DNA of 34,136 nucleotides from Candidatus Poribacteria bacterium (lineage in GTDB: Bacteria; Poribacteria; WGA-4E; PCPOR2b), in contig JAPPKS010000008.1 of NCBI GenBank assembly GCA_028819845.1, positions 1 through 34,136 on the forward strand, in the 5' to 3' direction. Under the pieces are notes generated by a model, which was given only the letters and a program-made list of their open reading frames with translations, made no database searches and was not told the DNA's origin. Positions within the stretch are counted from its first letter, which is position 1, and every line of letters starts with the position of its first letter. Shown here one piece after another: positions 6,509-13,127 of this stretch. A program made the translations under genes and the position numbers.

Positions 6509-7138
6509 TTAATCATCGTTCGGTTGGGTTGTTAACCATTCTACAATCATGTAAACAAAATCATTATAAATGAGTGCTTCAGCCTCCAACTGAAACTCTT
6601 GGGCAAGTTGAGGTAAATCCGCTTTAAAACCTTGGTAATGTTCCCAAATCTTCCTTCCACCTGGAATTCTCTTACGTCTTGAAGCAGTGGTAAGCCAATT
6701 CCGTACGATGGTTACGATTTCCTCAGCATCGTTGTTATGTGCATGAATGTCTTGCCCTGCAATATCCGAAATAAATGCTTGGTAACGATAGGGTTCTTTA
6801 TCCAATATGAGACAATATTTCCTTTTTTGTACCAGTTGCCCAAATTTTTTTGCACCAAGAAAAACTCCCAATTCCAAAGGCATATTGAATCGAGGAAAAC
6901 CTGAAGCGTTGTCCAATTCCGTTCGCGATATATCATGAATCCCGTACCGGCAATCTTCGATAATGTTATAAATTTTATCAATCCGAACTTCGCTGGCGTC
7001 TACTTCTTCAAGAGCGCAACGGGCAATGAATCCGCAATCGTGCACAGCAAACACCATTGCATCAAACAGAGGTTTATATAGTGAATCAAAGGGGCAGTTG
7101 AGGAAAACACTATCATTATAGTTTTTGGGTAAGCTCAT
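6509..7138 (-). CDS. TIR/deoxyribosyltransferase-like protein
   Basis: A 209-residue soluble protein of a widespread uncharacterised family. Conserved-looking blocks, in order, are FLNCPFD (12-18), DCGFIARCALEE (34-45), SEVRIDKIYNIIEDCRYGIHDISRTE (49-74 region) and RFNMPLELGVFLGAKKFG (83-100). The order of a D-S/R-rich strand end followed by ELGxxLG resembles nucleoside 2-deoxyribosyltransferase and TIR-like folds. On that comparison E89 would be the catalytic glutamate. This is a fold inference from pattern, not a database match. ATG at 7138 has only a weak GAG upstream. A likely promoter lies at 7191-7220, and the small basic gene follows 24 bp downstream. Nucleotide or NAD processing in stress or phage defence is plausible but unproven. 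Confidence 0.8.
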   Translation of the reverse strand: MSLPKNYNDSVFLNCPFDSLYKPLFDAMVFAVHDCGFIARCALEEVDASEVRIDKIYNIIEDCRYGIHDISRTELDNASGFPRFNMPLELGVFLGAKKFGQLVQKRKYCLILDKEPYRYQAFISDIAGQDIHAHNNDAEEIVTIVRNWLTTASRRKRIPGGRKIWEHYQGFKADLPQLAQEFQLEAEALIYNDFVYMIVEWLTTQPNDD

Positions 7139-7190
7139 GATTTGCTCAGTTTATCTGTTAAATCCCTTCGGTCATAAAATTCAGGATAAT

Positions 7191-7220
7191 ATTATGCCAT
7201 ATTTGAAGGACGTATATCAA
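7191..7220 (-). promoter_or_regulatory. Probable sigma-70-type promoter for the TIR-like operon
   Basis: On the minus strand TTGATA (7215-7220) and CATAAT (7191-7196) are separated by 18 bp, giving a leader of about 50 nt before the ATG at 7138. Confidence 0.5.
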
Positions 7221-7255
7221 CGAAAACCAAATGCGAAAAAGCTGGCAATCATGGG

Positions 7256-7286
7256 ATCAACCGGCCGAATAGGGAGGGCGATAGTC
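7256..7286 (+). repeat. Single copy of the MITE arm
   Basis: GATCAACCGGCCGAATAGGG plus AGGGCGATAGTCTT matches the arm of the 64-276 element. No inverted partner is found nearby; a hairpin repeat follows within ten bases. Confidence 0.65.
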
Positions 7287-7294
7287 TTTTATTT

Positions 7295-7326
7295 GAAACC
7301 GAGTTTTTTCTTCAAAACTCGGTTTC
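7295..7326 (-). repeat. 32-nt hairpin repeat, copy 3
   Basis: Perfect 13-bp stem with TTCTTC loop in the minus orientation. Confidence 0.9.
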
Positions 7327-7401
7327 TTTAAGGCTACTTTATCGCGGCTGGAAGCCGCTCCCACAGGGGCGTGATTGTGAATTTCGATGCAAGCCGATCT
7401 A

Positions 7402-7553
7402 CAAGAGTTGTCTGAACTGTGGGTTATTTGGTTAATTGATGGGCTATGATTGGGGGAACATGGTGATTTGGTGTTGAAGTTACGTTAAAAAAACCGAGTT
7501 TTGAAGAAAAAACTCGGTTTTAAATGACTGTCGCGGTTCGGAGATTGGTCCTA
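7402..7553 (+). repeat. Composite repeat with hairpin copy 4
   Basis: Near-duplicate of 5728-5880: the 50-bp repeat, spacer, hairpin at 7490-7521 and the 'cggttcggagattggtcctac' module. Its last bases provide the TAG stop of the methyltransferase gene on the other strand. Confidence 0.85.
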
Positions 7554-8228
7554 CAAGAGCTTACGGGCGACGACGACGGCGATGGGGCCGCGGCGCCAAA
7601 CGCACTCGGCGTCGAATCCGGCGGTGCGGATGGCGTCGAGTTCGGCCTCAAGCGGGAAATAGGTGTCCTCCTCCGCCCATTGCGCGAAATATTCGCGCGC
7701 ACGCGGCTCCTCGATGCCTGAAGCGGCCATGTGATTAATCCAGCTTCGCCACGCCGCGTCGCGTGCCGGGGGTGCGGCTGGCATCGTGGCGTCGGCGTTG
7801 ACGAAGACGCCGCCGGCTCGGAGCGCACCGTAAATCCGCCGGTACAGGCCGCGCTTTTCGCCGATTGACGGAATATGGTGCAGCGCCAACGACGCCACGA
7901 CCGCATCGCAGGGCGGCAACGGCGCATGGAACGACGACTCGGTGAAACGGGTGCGTTCGTCGAACCGTGCGAGCCGCGACCGGGCTTGCGCCAGCATGCC
8001 GCGGTCGATGTCGATGAGTTCCACCGTTCCGGAGGCGTCCGCCGAAAGGATCGCCTCGGACAGGGCACCGGTGCCCCCGCCGAGGTCGAGCGTCAAGTCC
8101 GGTTTTGTGCGGACAATTTCGCGCGCGGCAACGGCGAGCATGGTCTCGTAGCCCGGAATGAAGCGGCGAATCTTTTCGTCGTAAGTGCGGATTTCAATGC
8201 CGAGGTGGCGGTGTACGGAGTGGTTCAT
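7551..8228 (-). CDS. Class I SAM-dependent methyltransferase
   Basis: A 225-residue Rossmann-fold methyltransferase when started at ATG 8228; an upstream in-frame ATG at 8297 would add 23 residues without family character and cross the promoter of the divergent gene. Motif I is LDLGGGTG (47-54), the acidic residue ending strand 2 is in LIDIDRG (71-77), and motif IV reads CDAVVASLALHHIP (107-120). This order is typical of the Methyltransf_25/11 type, and the length is normal for a small-molecule methyltransferase. The substrate cannot be told. The last codons lie against the composite repeat, whose sequence contributes the TAG stop, so the C-terminus may have been altered by repeat insertion. 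It is divergent from the coiled-coil gene at 8347. Confidence 0.9.
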   Translation of the reverse strand: MNHSVHRHLGIEIRTYDEKIRRFIPGYETMLAVAAREIVRTKPDLTLDLGGGTGALSEAILSADASGTVELIDIDRGMLAQARSRLARFDERTRFTESSFHAPLPPCDAVVASLALHHIPSIGEKRGLYRRIYGALRAGGVFVNADATMPAAPPARDAAWRSWINHMAASGIEEPRAREYFAQWAEEDTYFPLEAELDAIRTAGFDAECVWRRGPIAVVVARKLL

Positions 8229-8262
8229 GGGTGATTGACGGTTGTGAGGTCTTGGATTTGAG

Positions 8263-8292
8263 TTGACATTGTACCAAATGCAGTGGTATAAT
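8263..8292 (+). promoter_or_regulatory. Strong sigma-70-type promoter with extended -10
   Basis: TTGACA (8263-8268), an 18-bp spacer and TATAAT (8287-8292), with TG one base before the -10. It points at the coiled-coil gene at 8347, giving a leader of about 47 nt. Confidence 0.8.
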
Positions 8293-8346
8293 CGCAACCA
8301 TAAGGCTAGTTGCGGAAGGGCCGCTTTTGGATTTGAGGAGTGACAA

Positions 8347-8838
8347 ATGGAAGTTTTTGCCAGCTACATTCCCGTCGTTCTTATCGTGTTAGCCATTATT
8401 GCCGGTTATTGGCGGACGACCATGCAATATGGAGATTTGGGGATTAAGTATGGAAATATAATGGCGAATATGGCGACTAAAGAAGACATTCGGAATCTGA
8501 ATAATATAGTGGCGAATATGGCGACTAAAGAAGACATTCGGAATCTGAATAATATAGTGGCGAATATGGCGACTAAAGAAGAACTTCGGGACATAAAAGA
8601 AGACATTCGGGAGATAAAAGAGGAATTCAGGTACATGAGAGATGAAATCAAGGACATGAGAAATGACATCAGGGCGCTTGACGACCGAATGAATCGTTTT
8701 GAAATGCACGTGACTCAACAGTTCGCCGAGATTAAGGGAGAAATCAGCGATTTGAAACGGGATGTCAATACGCTTCAACAATCGTATGTGAATCACCTGA
8801 TTACAGAGCATAACATTAAACCCGCGCAGCCGGGTTAA
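8347..8838 (+). CDS. Membrane-anchored coiled-coil protein with duplicated 16-aa unit
   Basis: A 163-residue protein with an N-terminal hydrophobic segment (about 5-21) and then a long, charged coiled coil up to residue 150. Residues 37-84 are three copies of a 16-residue unit built around NIVANMATKEDIRNL. The first two copies are encoded by a 48-bp direct repeat (8455-8502, 8503-8550) that differs by about one base, and the third copy diverges. GAGGAG six bases before ATG 8347 and the promoter at 8263-8292 support the start. A rho-independent terminator follows at 8876-8902, so it is a one-gene transcript. It shares its plan with genes at 9132-9371 and 32878-33909. Function is unknown; DUF1640-like or bactofilin-type comparisons would be guesses. 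Confidence 0.8.
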   Translation: MEVFASYIPVVLIVLAIIAGYWRTTMQYGDLGIKYGNIMANMATKEDIRNLNNIVANMATKEDIRNLNNIVANMATKEELRDIKEDIREIKEEFRYMRDEIKDMRNDIRALDDRMNRFEMHVTQQFAEIKGEISDLKRDVNTLQQSYVNHLITEHNIKPAQPG

Positions 8839-8875
8839 TCAGCTTGTGCAAGAAATGACCTGTATCGCACCGCCA

Positions 8876-8902
8876 GCCGTTGGTATATGCCAGCGGCTTT
8901 TT
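8876..8902 (+). terminator. Rho-independent terminator
   Basis: Stem GCCGTTGG / CCAGCGGC with one G-U pair, a 6-nt loop and five T residues, 38 bp after the stop of the coiled-coil gene. Confidence 0.8.
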
Positions 8903-8935
8903 ATGTGGAATGGGATTGACTGAGCGAATGCATTT

Positions 8936-8967
8936 GAAACCGAGTTTTTTCTTCAAAACTCGGTTTC
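8936..8967 (-). repeat. 32-nt hairpin repeat, copy 5
   Basis: Perfect stem, TTCTTC loop; followed at 8979-9035 by the 'gcctgctactttatcgcggctggaag' module seen in the 1-875 region. Confidence 0.9.
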
Positions 8968-9131
8968 TTCAACGCGACGGTTGTACACCGGAGAATGCCT
9001 GCTACTTTATCGCGGCTGGAAGCCGCGGCTACAGGTGGTGGGTAATGGGCACGCATAACGGTTTGATCATCGGAGGTATGTGCAGGGAACTGCTCCTTAT
9101 GCGAGAATAAAGCGTCATAAAAGAGACATGG

Positions 9132-9371
9132 CTATTTGGTAACGTGTATGTTGGTGTTTGTGATGTGTTCGATGAGAATGCGGTTGGCCTCTTTGAGGTT
9201 AGCATTGGTTTCATCAACTTTGTTCGCCAGTGTATCGTGTTCTCGCGACATTTGAGAACGCAAATCATCAATGCGTTTGTTGGTTATGTTAGTCGCCCAC
9301 AGTACCACGGCAACAATGACAGCTGGCGGCAACAAAGTTAATGATAGTAAAGCTACAAGTGGTGTTTCCAA
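9132..9371 (-). CDS. Small membrane-anchored coiled-coil protein
   Basis: The start is placed at TTG 9371 because AAAGGAGA lies eight bases upstream of it and a clear promoter lies at 9395-9423. The longer frame from ATG 9410 would begin before the expected transcription start. The 79-residue product has a hydrophobic segment (about 5-26, LVALLSLTLLPPAVIVAVVL) followed by a short coiled coil with RIDDLRSQMS and a C-terminal IEHITNTNIH. The same architecture and a similar C-terminal 'xxHIxNxxIH' signature occur in the 343-aa protein at 32878-33909 (DHINDPEIH). Role unknown; membrane tethering or oligomerisation is all that can be inferred. Confidence 0.72.
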   Translation of the reverse strand: METPLVALLSLTLLPPAVIVAVVLWATNITNKRIDDLRSQMSREHDTLANKVDETNANLKEANRILIEHITNTNIHVTK

Positions 9372-9394
9372 GAGTATATCTCCTTTCGGATAAA

Positions 9395-9423
9395 AGTATA
9401 CTTTAGGCAAGATTTTATGTCAA
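9395..9423 (-). promoter_or_regulatory. Sigma-70-type promoter
   Basis: On the minus strand TTGACA (9418-9423), 17-bp spacer, TATACT (9395-9400), aimed at the TTG-started small gene. Confidence 0.75.
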
Positions 9424-9479
9424 GGTGGGATGCCCTCGACGAGTTTTTGTAGGTTGCGATCGACTGACCGAATTCATTT

Positions 9480-9512
9480 GAAACCGAGTTTTTTTCTTCA
9501 AAACTCGGTTTC
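9480..9512 (-). repeat. Hairpin repeat, copy 6, left border of terminase module
   Basis: Same stem with one extra T in the loop side. With its flanks (TTT before, TTTAACGCAA after) it forms a 45-bp near-identical direct repeat with 12085-12129 on the other side of the terminase genes. Confidence 0.85.
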
Positions 9513-9577
9513 TTTAACGCAACCCCACCTACAATCCCGTCAATACAGCGAATATCCTTCGGTTTTTACGTTTTCAC

Positions 9578-9606
9578 TTGACACTTGTTACTATATATGC
9601 CATAAT
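9578..9606 (+). promoter_or_regulatory. Sigma-70-type promoter, leaderless transcript likely
   Basis: TTGACA (9578-9583), 17-bp spacer, CATAAT (9601-9606). The ATG of the next gene is at 9616, so the expected transcript start falls within a few bases of the start codon; no Shine-Dalgarno is present. Confidence 0.65.
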
Positions 9607-9615
9607 TTTACCATC

Positions 9616-10119
9616 ATGCTAAAGCAAGAATTATGCTTTAGCGAATCGGACATTGACTTCACAATCGATCTCTTCGCGCACTACGGCGGCGGCAAAGCCA
9701 ACGCCAATCGCGTCATTGAGCTTTTGTGTGAGTACTTTGGGATAGCGGACAACGCAAGTAACCATAAACTGTTGTCAAACAAAATCCGCACCTTTAATCC
9801 CAACAGAAAGGATTGCGCAGAGCAGCACCGCAAGCGTTATCGAATGCAACGCAATCACAATCTCATTAACAGGCATCAACCCGACGGAATCTATTCGCGG
9901 CATAAACAGAGAATCTATTACCGCGCCGTTGACGTGTTGTATGAAGAGATGACGCCGTCGCTCGCGCTCAAGGTCATTGAAGCCGAAAACCGATTCGCTA
10001 TCGAAAACAAAAACTTAAACTTACAAGAAAGGATCGAACGCGCATGTTTAGCTGACGATACGGGAGATAGTTCTTTCCGTCATGGCGAAACGCAGCCAGA
10101 TTTACAGCAACCACAGTAG
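9616..10119 (+). CDS. Possible small terminase subunit or terminase-linked protein
   Basis: A 167-residue basic protein not recognised from sequence alone. Visible features are an N-terminal helical segment with FAHYGGGKANANRVIELLCEYF, an Arg/His-rich middle (residues 70-105) fit for nucleic-acid binding, and a helical C-terminal part. ATG 9616 is chosen because the promoter lies directly before it; the longer open frame upstream reads through a hairpin repeat. Its 3' end overlaps the large-terminase start by 38 bp, the classic position of a small terminase (TerS) gene. That role is inferred from position only. An HNH or transcription-factor function cannot be excluded. Confidence 0.65.
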   Translation: MLKQELCFSESDIDFTIDLFAHYGGGKANANRVIELLCEYFGIADNASNHKLLSNKIRTFNPNRKDCAEQHRKRYRMQRNHNLINRHQPDGIYSRHKQRIYYRAVDVLYEEMTPSLALKVIEAENRFAIENKNLNLQERIERACLADDTGDSSFRHGETQPDLQQPQ

Positions 10120-11899
10120 GTTTCTGAAAATCTATCGCGCAAATCATAATGCCCGCGCACTGCACGCCGTCGAGAGAACAGAAGAGGAACAAGACATCTA
10201 TCTCCGCGGTTTTGATGATGTCTTAGTCTTTGCCAAGACCCATTTCCCGGACGTATTCACGGTGAAATGCGGTCCGCACGCGTCTCCTATCCTAAACTGC
10301 ATTCCCGCCGGTGACCGCGGAAGGCGTGCCAATATCATTGCGCCCAGAGGATGCGGCAAAAGCACTTACATCGCCGTCATCTACGTACTCCACTGTGTCT
10401 ACTACAAAGAGGAATACGAGCGCCGCGGATTAATGCCCGATAGCTTCATTCTAATCGTGAGCGGCACTGAAGAACTTGCCACTGACCGCCTGCGCGACAT
10501 CCGTATCAAAATCGAAGACCATCCCCCCTTCCGCCACTTAAAAGGTCAAGCCAACTGGAGCGCTGACCTCCTCGAAACCGCAAACGGCGTTCGCATCTTG
10601 CCCGTCGGCAGGCGCGGCAGAATCCGCGGCCAACTCAAAGACCTTGCCCGCCCCACCCTCATTATCCTCGACGATGTAGAAAACGGTGAGGAAATCCAAA
10701 ACCCCAAAATCCGCGATAAAAACTGGAAATGGTTCAACGAGGATGTTATGCCTGCAGGTCGTATCGACGGCAAGACAAACTTCATCCACATCGACACCGT
10801 AAAACACGAAGAAGCCATATCCAAACGCCTGCAACTCCTTCCAGACTGGTACACCAAATTCTACCGTGCTATTGAGAATCCCGTAGAACTGCGCCACCCC
10901 GCCGCCGAGCCGTTGTGGGAAGCGTGGGAAAAAATCTATACGGACATGACGCTCGAAAAAGACGAGCGCGACCGCCGGGCGCACGCATTTCTTGAGACAC
11001 ACAAGGGTGAAATGCTGGACGGCGTGCAAGAACTCTGGCCGGAAATGCTCTCCTACCTACAAATCCGCCGTCTTATCTGCAATGAAGGATATATCTCCGT
11101 CATGCGCGAGCGCCAAAACTCGATGCGCGACCCCTCGAAAGAAATTTTCAACATGGAGAGCGCCATTCGCTTCAAAATCACGCCCGACGGTATATTGAGA
11201 AGCGACGGACGCATAGTCCACTGGAGCGATATCGCCGGCGCCACAGTTTTCCTCGATTGGGCGGGCGGCAAGGACGCTTACGATTCCTGCTTTGCCGCCG
11301 CCGTGTTCGTCTTGTGGGTGCCGCTGCCCCACGCGAATATGAAACGCCGCCGCGACCCGCTCACCGCCCTCGCTAACGCCCACGCCTACGTGCTTGATGT
11401 CTGGATGGACAAAGTGCCTGTCACGGCCCAATTAGAAGAGACATTTAAACTCATTAAGCGGTGCGTCAGTGCGGTGCCGCATATTCGTTTCGATTCCATC
11501 TTGCTCGCAGTCGAGGACATCCCGAAAGACACCGGCAACGCGATGCACGACATGATTAATCGGGCGTTCGAGGTTGCGCGGAAAGAGTACCAGATGACCT
11601 CGCTCGTCCGCATGCAGTACCACCGGCGAAGCACGCGCAAGTTAGACCGTATCGCCGCCTTGGAACCGCCTATCACCAACGGCTGGATTGCTTTCAACGA
11701 GACGCTATCCGAGGAGTTTATGCGCCAGATGCGGCAATTCCCCACCGGCGACTTCTGCGACGGCCCCGACGCCCTGCAAGGCGCAGCCGAGTTGCCCATT
11801 ACCCGTTTCCCCGCCGAACGGCTTCCGAACGGAATGCTGGAAGACTCGGAAGACGATGAATCCGACCCGATGATGAATGTTGTAAGGAGCTATTTATGA
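10082..11899 (+). CDS. Phage-type terminase large subunit
   Basis: A 605-residue DNA-packaging motor protein: an ATPase that drives viral DNA into a prohead, plus an RNase-H-like nuclease that cuts it. The Walker A motif is APRGCGKST (87-95) and Walker B is LIILDDVE (193-200). The C-terminal nuclease has candidate acidic residues in LDWAGGKDAYD (D392, D398, D401), AVEDIPKD (E478, D479) and FCDGPDALQGA (D560, D563), in the order expected for the family. The length is normal and no frameshift is seen. Translation seems coupled to the preceding gene. No portal, capsid, protease or tail gene is nearby, so this is an orphan, and hairpin repeats bracket the module. It may be a phage or gene-transfer-agent remnant, or a domesticated enzyme. 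Confidence 0.88.
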   Translation: MAKRSQIYSNHSRFLKIYRANHNARALHAVERTEEEQDIYLRGFDDVLVFAKTHFPDVFTVKCGPHASPILNCIPAGDRGRRANIIAPRGCGKSTYIAVIYVLHCVYYKEEYERRGLMPDSFILIVSGTEELATDRLRDIRIKIEDHPPFRHLKGQANWSADLLETANGVRILPVGRRGRIRGQLKDLARPTLIILDDVENGEEIQNPKIRDKNWKWFNEDVMPAGRIDGKTNFIHIDTVKHEEAISKRLQLLPDWYTKFYRAIENPVELRHPAAEPLWEAWEKIYTDMTLEKDERDRRAHAFLETHKGEMLDGVQELWPEMLSYLQIRRLICNEGYISVMRERQNSMRDPSKEIFNMESAIRFKITPDGILRSDGRIVHWSDIAGATVFLDWAGGKDAYDSCFAAAVFVLWVPLPHANMKRRRDPLTALANAHAYVLDVWMDKVPVTAQLEETFKLIKRCVSAVPHIRFDSILLAVEDIPKDTGNAMHDMINRAFEVARKEYQMTSLVRMQYHRRSTRKLDRIAALEPPITNGWIAFNETLSEEFMRQMRQFPTGDFCDGPDALQGAAELPITRFPAERLPNGMLEDSEDDESDPMMNVVRSYL

Positions 11900-12156
11900 T
11901 GACTGAGATAACTGAATCCAATAACCCGAAAAAGGCATCAAAAACGAGCATTCTCAACTTATTTTTTCAAATGCTCACAAATGCTCAACCCCGCAACCCC
12001 GCTCCCTGTCTAGCTTTGTGCCCATTTTCGCTTATTTTCGCATATTCCAAATGCTCACAGAATGCTCAAATCAAAAATCTCAATTTTGAAACCGAGTTTT
12101 TTCTTCAAAACTCGGTTTCTTTAACGCAAGTTTCCCCCTTTTTTTATGGACTGTAA
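11896..12156 (+). pseudogene. Stump of a third terminase-operon gene
   Basis: ATG 11896 overlaps the terminase stop codon (ATGA) and has AAGGAG seven bases upstream, which is strong evidence that a real gene once started here. After about 15 plausible residues (MMTEITESNNPKKAS) the frame becomes low-quality. It passes through short direct repeats around AAATGCTCA (11969-12070) and reads straight through a hairpin repeat copy (12088-12119) before stopping at 12156. The likeliest history is that the next phage gene, perhaps portal, was cut off by rearrangement at the repeat. Confidence 0.6.
12088..12119 (-). repeat. 32-nt hairpin repeat, copy 7, right border of terminase module
   Basis: Perfect stem with TTCTTC loop, in the same orientation as the copy at 9480-9512 and with the same flanking TTTAACGCAA. 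Confidence 0.9.
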
Positions 12157-12242
12157 AAACTGTAATTTTGATTGAAAATTGTGCGATTGAATGTCGCGCT
12201 GTTGATATTTGGCTTTTGTCGCCTGATTGCTTCACGTGCGTC

Positions 12243-12483
12243 TCGTAGGGGCGGGGTTCCCCCGCCCATTGAGCAGCCGGAGGCGGCGAATTCCCGACCA
12301 TACCAATATGATGTGTGAACAAAGGGTTGGGAAACCCAACCCCTACGAATTATCGAATATTGGATGTCGCTAGGTTTTCTAGCGCGCCGCGTGAAATTTT
12401 ACGTCATTTGGTGCAGACCGCTCAACCCAACCTACAAGAGTTGGTACTTTGCGGACGGCACACGGAGTGTGCCTGCTACTTTT
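12243..12483. repeat. 283-bp family repeat, partial copy 3
   Basis: Corresponds to 404-643 of copy 1 with more differences than copy 2, so it is an older member. It keeps the GGGGCGGGG...CCCCGCCC, GTTGGG...CCCAAC and GGCACAC-GGA-GTGTGCC palindromes. Confidence 0.8.
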
Positions 12484-12490
12484 CGTTATG

Positions 12491-12732
12491 AAGAAACCGA
12501 GTTTTGAAGAAAAAACTCGGTTTCTAGCGGCTAAAAACTCGGTTTCAAGCAGCCAAAAAGAGAATTTTTGAAACCGGGTTTTGGGGGGAGGCGTATATTT
12601 GCGTACAGTGTCAGGTTTAGGATGGAAGTGTCGATTTTTGGTGGGTTATCGAAGAAACCGAGTTTTGAAGAAAAAACTCGGTTTCAAGCGGCCAAAAACT
12701 TGGTTTCTAGCAGTCAAAAATCGGTTTTTGGT
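12491..12732 (+). repeat. Doubled hairpin block (hairpin copies 8 and 9)
   Basis: Two hairpins (12493-12524, 12654-12685) are each followed by a tail in which a half-stem (AAAAACTCGGTTTC or close) and AGCAG-CAAAAA recur. The block of about 68 bp at 12491-12558 is thus repeated at 12652-12720. It lies directly upstream of the promoters of the large surface gene. Confidence 0.8.
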
Positions 12733-12758
12733 ACCCTATGAACCTTGGCAGAAAAGTA

Positions 12759-12787
12759 TTGACAGATGTTAAAATCTGTTGTACTAT
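12759..12787 (+). promoter_or_regulatory. Upstream promoter of the surface-protein gene
   Basis: TTGACA (12759-12764), 17-bp spacer, TACTAT (12782-12787). It is the first of two tandem promoters, about 115 bp apart. Confidence 0.65.
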
Positions 12788-12873
12788 GTAGCGGATTCTG
12801 AAGGCGGGTGTTGGGGCGGTTTCGGCTCGGTTGAGCGGGGGCGAAAAAGGTGAAAAAAGTCCCAAGAAAAGTC

Positions 12874-12902
12874 TTGACAACTTGCGGGATCTGTTATATT
12901 AT
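12874..12902 (+). promoter_or_regulatory. Downstream promoter of the surface-protein gene
   Basis: TTGACA (12874-12879), 17-bp spacer, TATTAT (12897-12902). Expected transcript start is near 12909, leaving a leader of about 360 nt before the ATG at 13267. Confidence 0.7.
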
Positions 12903-12908
12903 AGTTAT

Positions 12909-13127
12909 GTGTTGCGTCAGGGCTGCGCGGCGGGTACGCCGGGCGTCCGGGTGCGGCGCGGGAAGTACGGGCTTCATTCTAGACAACTATTCTCTAGAGG
13001 ATCAACAAGCGGCACCCTCCGGAGACACGTTTTGAGTGAGGACAACATTTCAGTCAGTGTGTGGAGGGTGTGTTTGCCCTCACGAGTGAGTCCCGAAATC
13101 CGGACGTGCGGGTTTCGGGGTTTTGTT
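12909..13127 (+). ncRNA. Structured leader or short RNA ending in a terminator
   Basis: Between the second promoter and the terminator at 13092-13124 lies about 220 nt of GC-rich sequence with no good ORF. CACCCTCC (13013-13020) can pair with GGAGGGTG (13063-13070), and CTCA/TGAG (13079-13082, 13087-13090) forms a small hairpin just before the terminator. This could be an attenuating leader of the large gene or an independent small RNA. It matches no RNA family I recognise, so the call rests on the promoter, structure and terminator only. Confidence 0.45.
13092..13124 (+). terminator. Rho-independent terminator inside the leader
   Basis: Stem CCCGAAATCC / GGGTTTCGGG (10 bp with one G-U pair), 8-nt loop, then GTTTTG and further T-rich sequence. 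It sits 143 bp upstream of the ATG of the surface gene and downstream of its only visible promoters. Confidence 0.7.

Larger units (their letters stand above)
7139..7550. other. Gene-free spacer with repeats
   Basis: Apart from the promoter region of the TIR-like gene this spacer holds a repeat arm (7256-7286), a minus-oriented hairpin (7295-7326), the 'tatcgcggctggaagccgctcccacagg' type module (7331-7366) and a composite repeat with a plus-oriented hairpin (7402-7550). A short plus-strand ORF starting at 7194 soon runs into repeat sequence and is not credited. Confidence 0.75.

Noticed and set aside
7194-7331. Plus-strand ORF beginning MPYLKDVYQRKPNAKK
   Set aside because: It soon enters repeat-arm and hairpin sequence, and the region contains the promoter of the TIR-like gene on the other strand.
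12907-13035. 42-codon ORF starting at the predicted transcript start
   Set aside because: No Shine-Dalgarno and no recognisable features; a leaderless leader peptide is possible but unsupported.
12909-13127. Known structural RNA (6S, SRP, tmRNA, c-di-GMP riboswitch)
   Set aside because: None of the conserved cores of these RNAs could be found, so only a generic structured leader is claimed.
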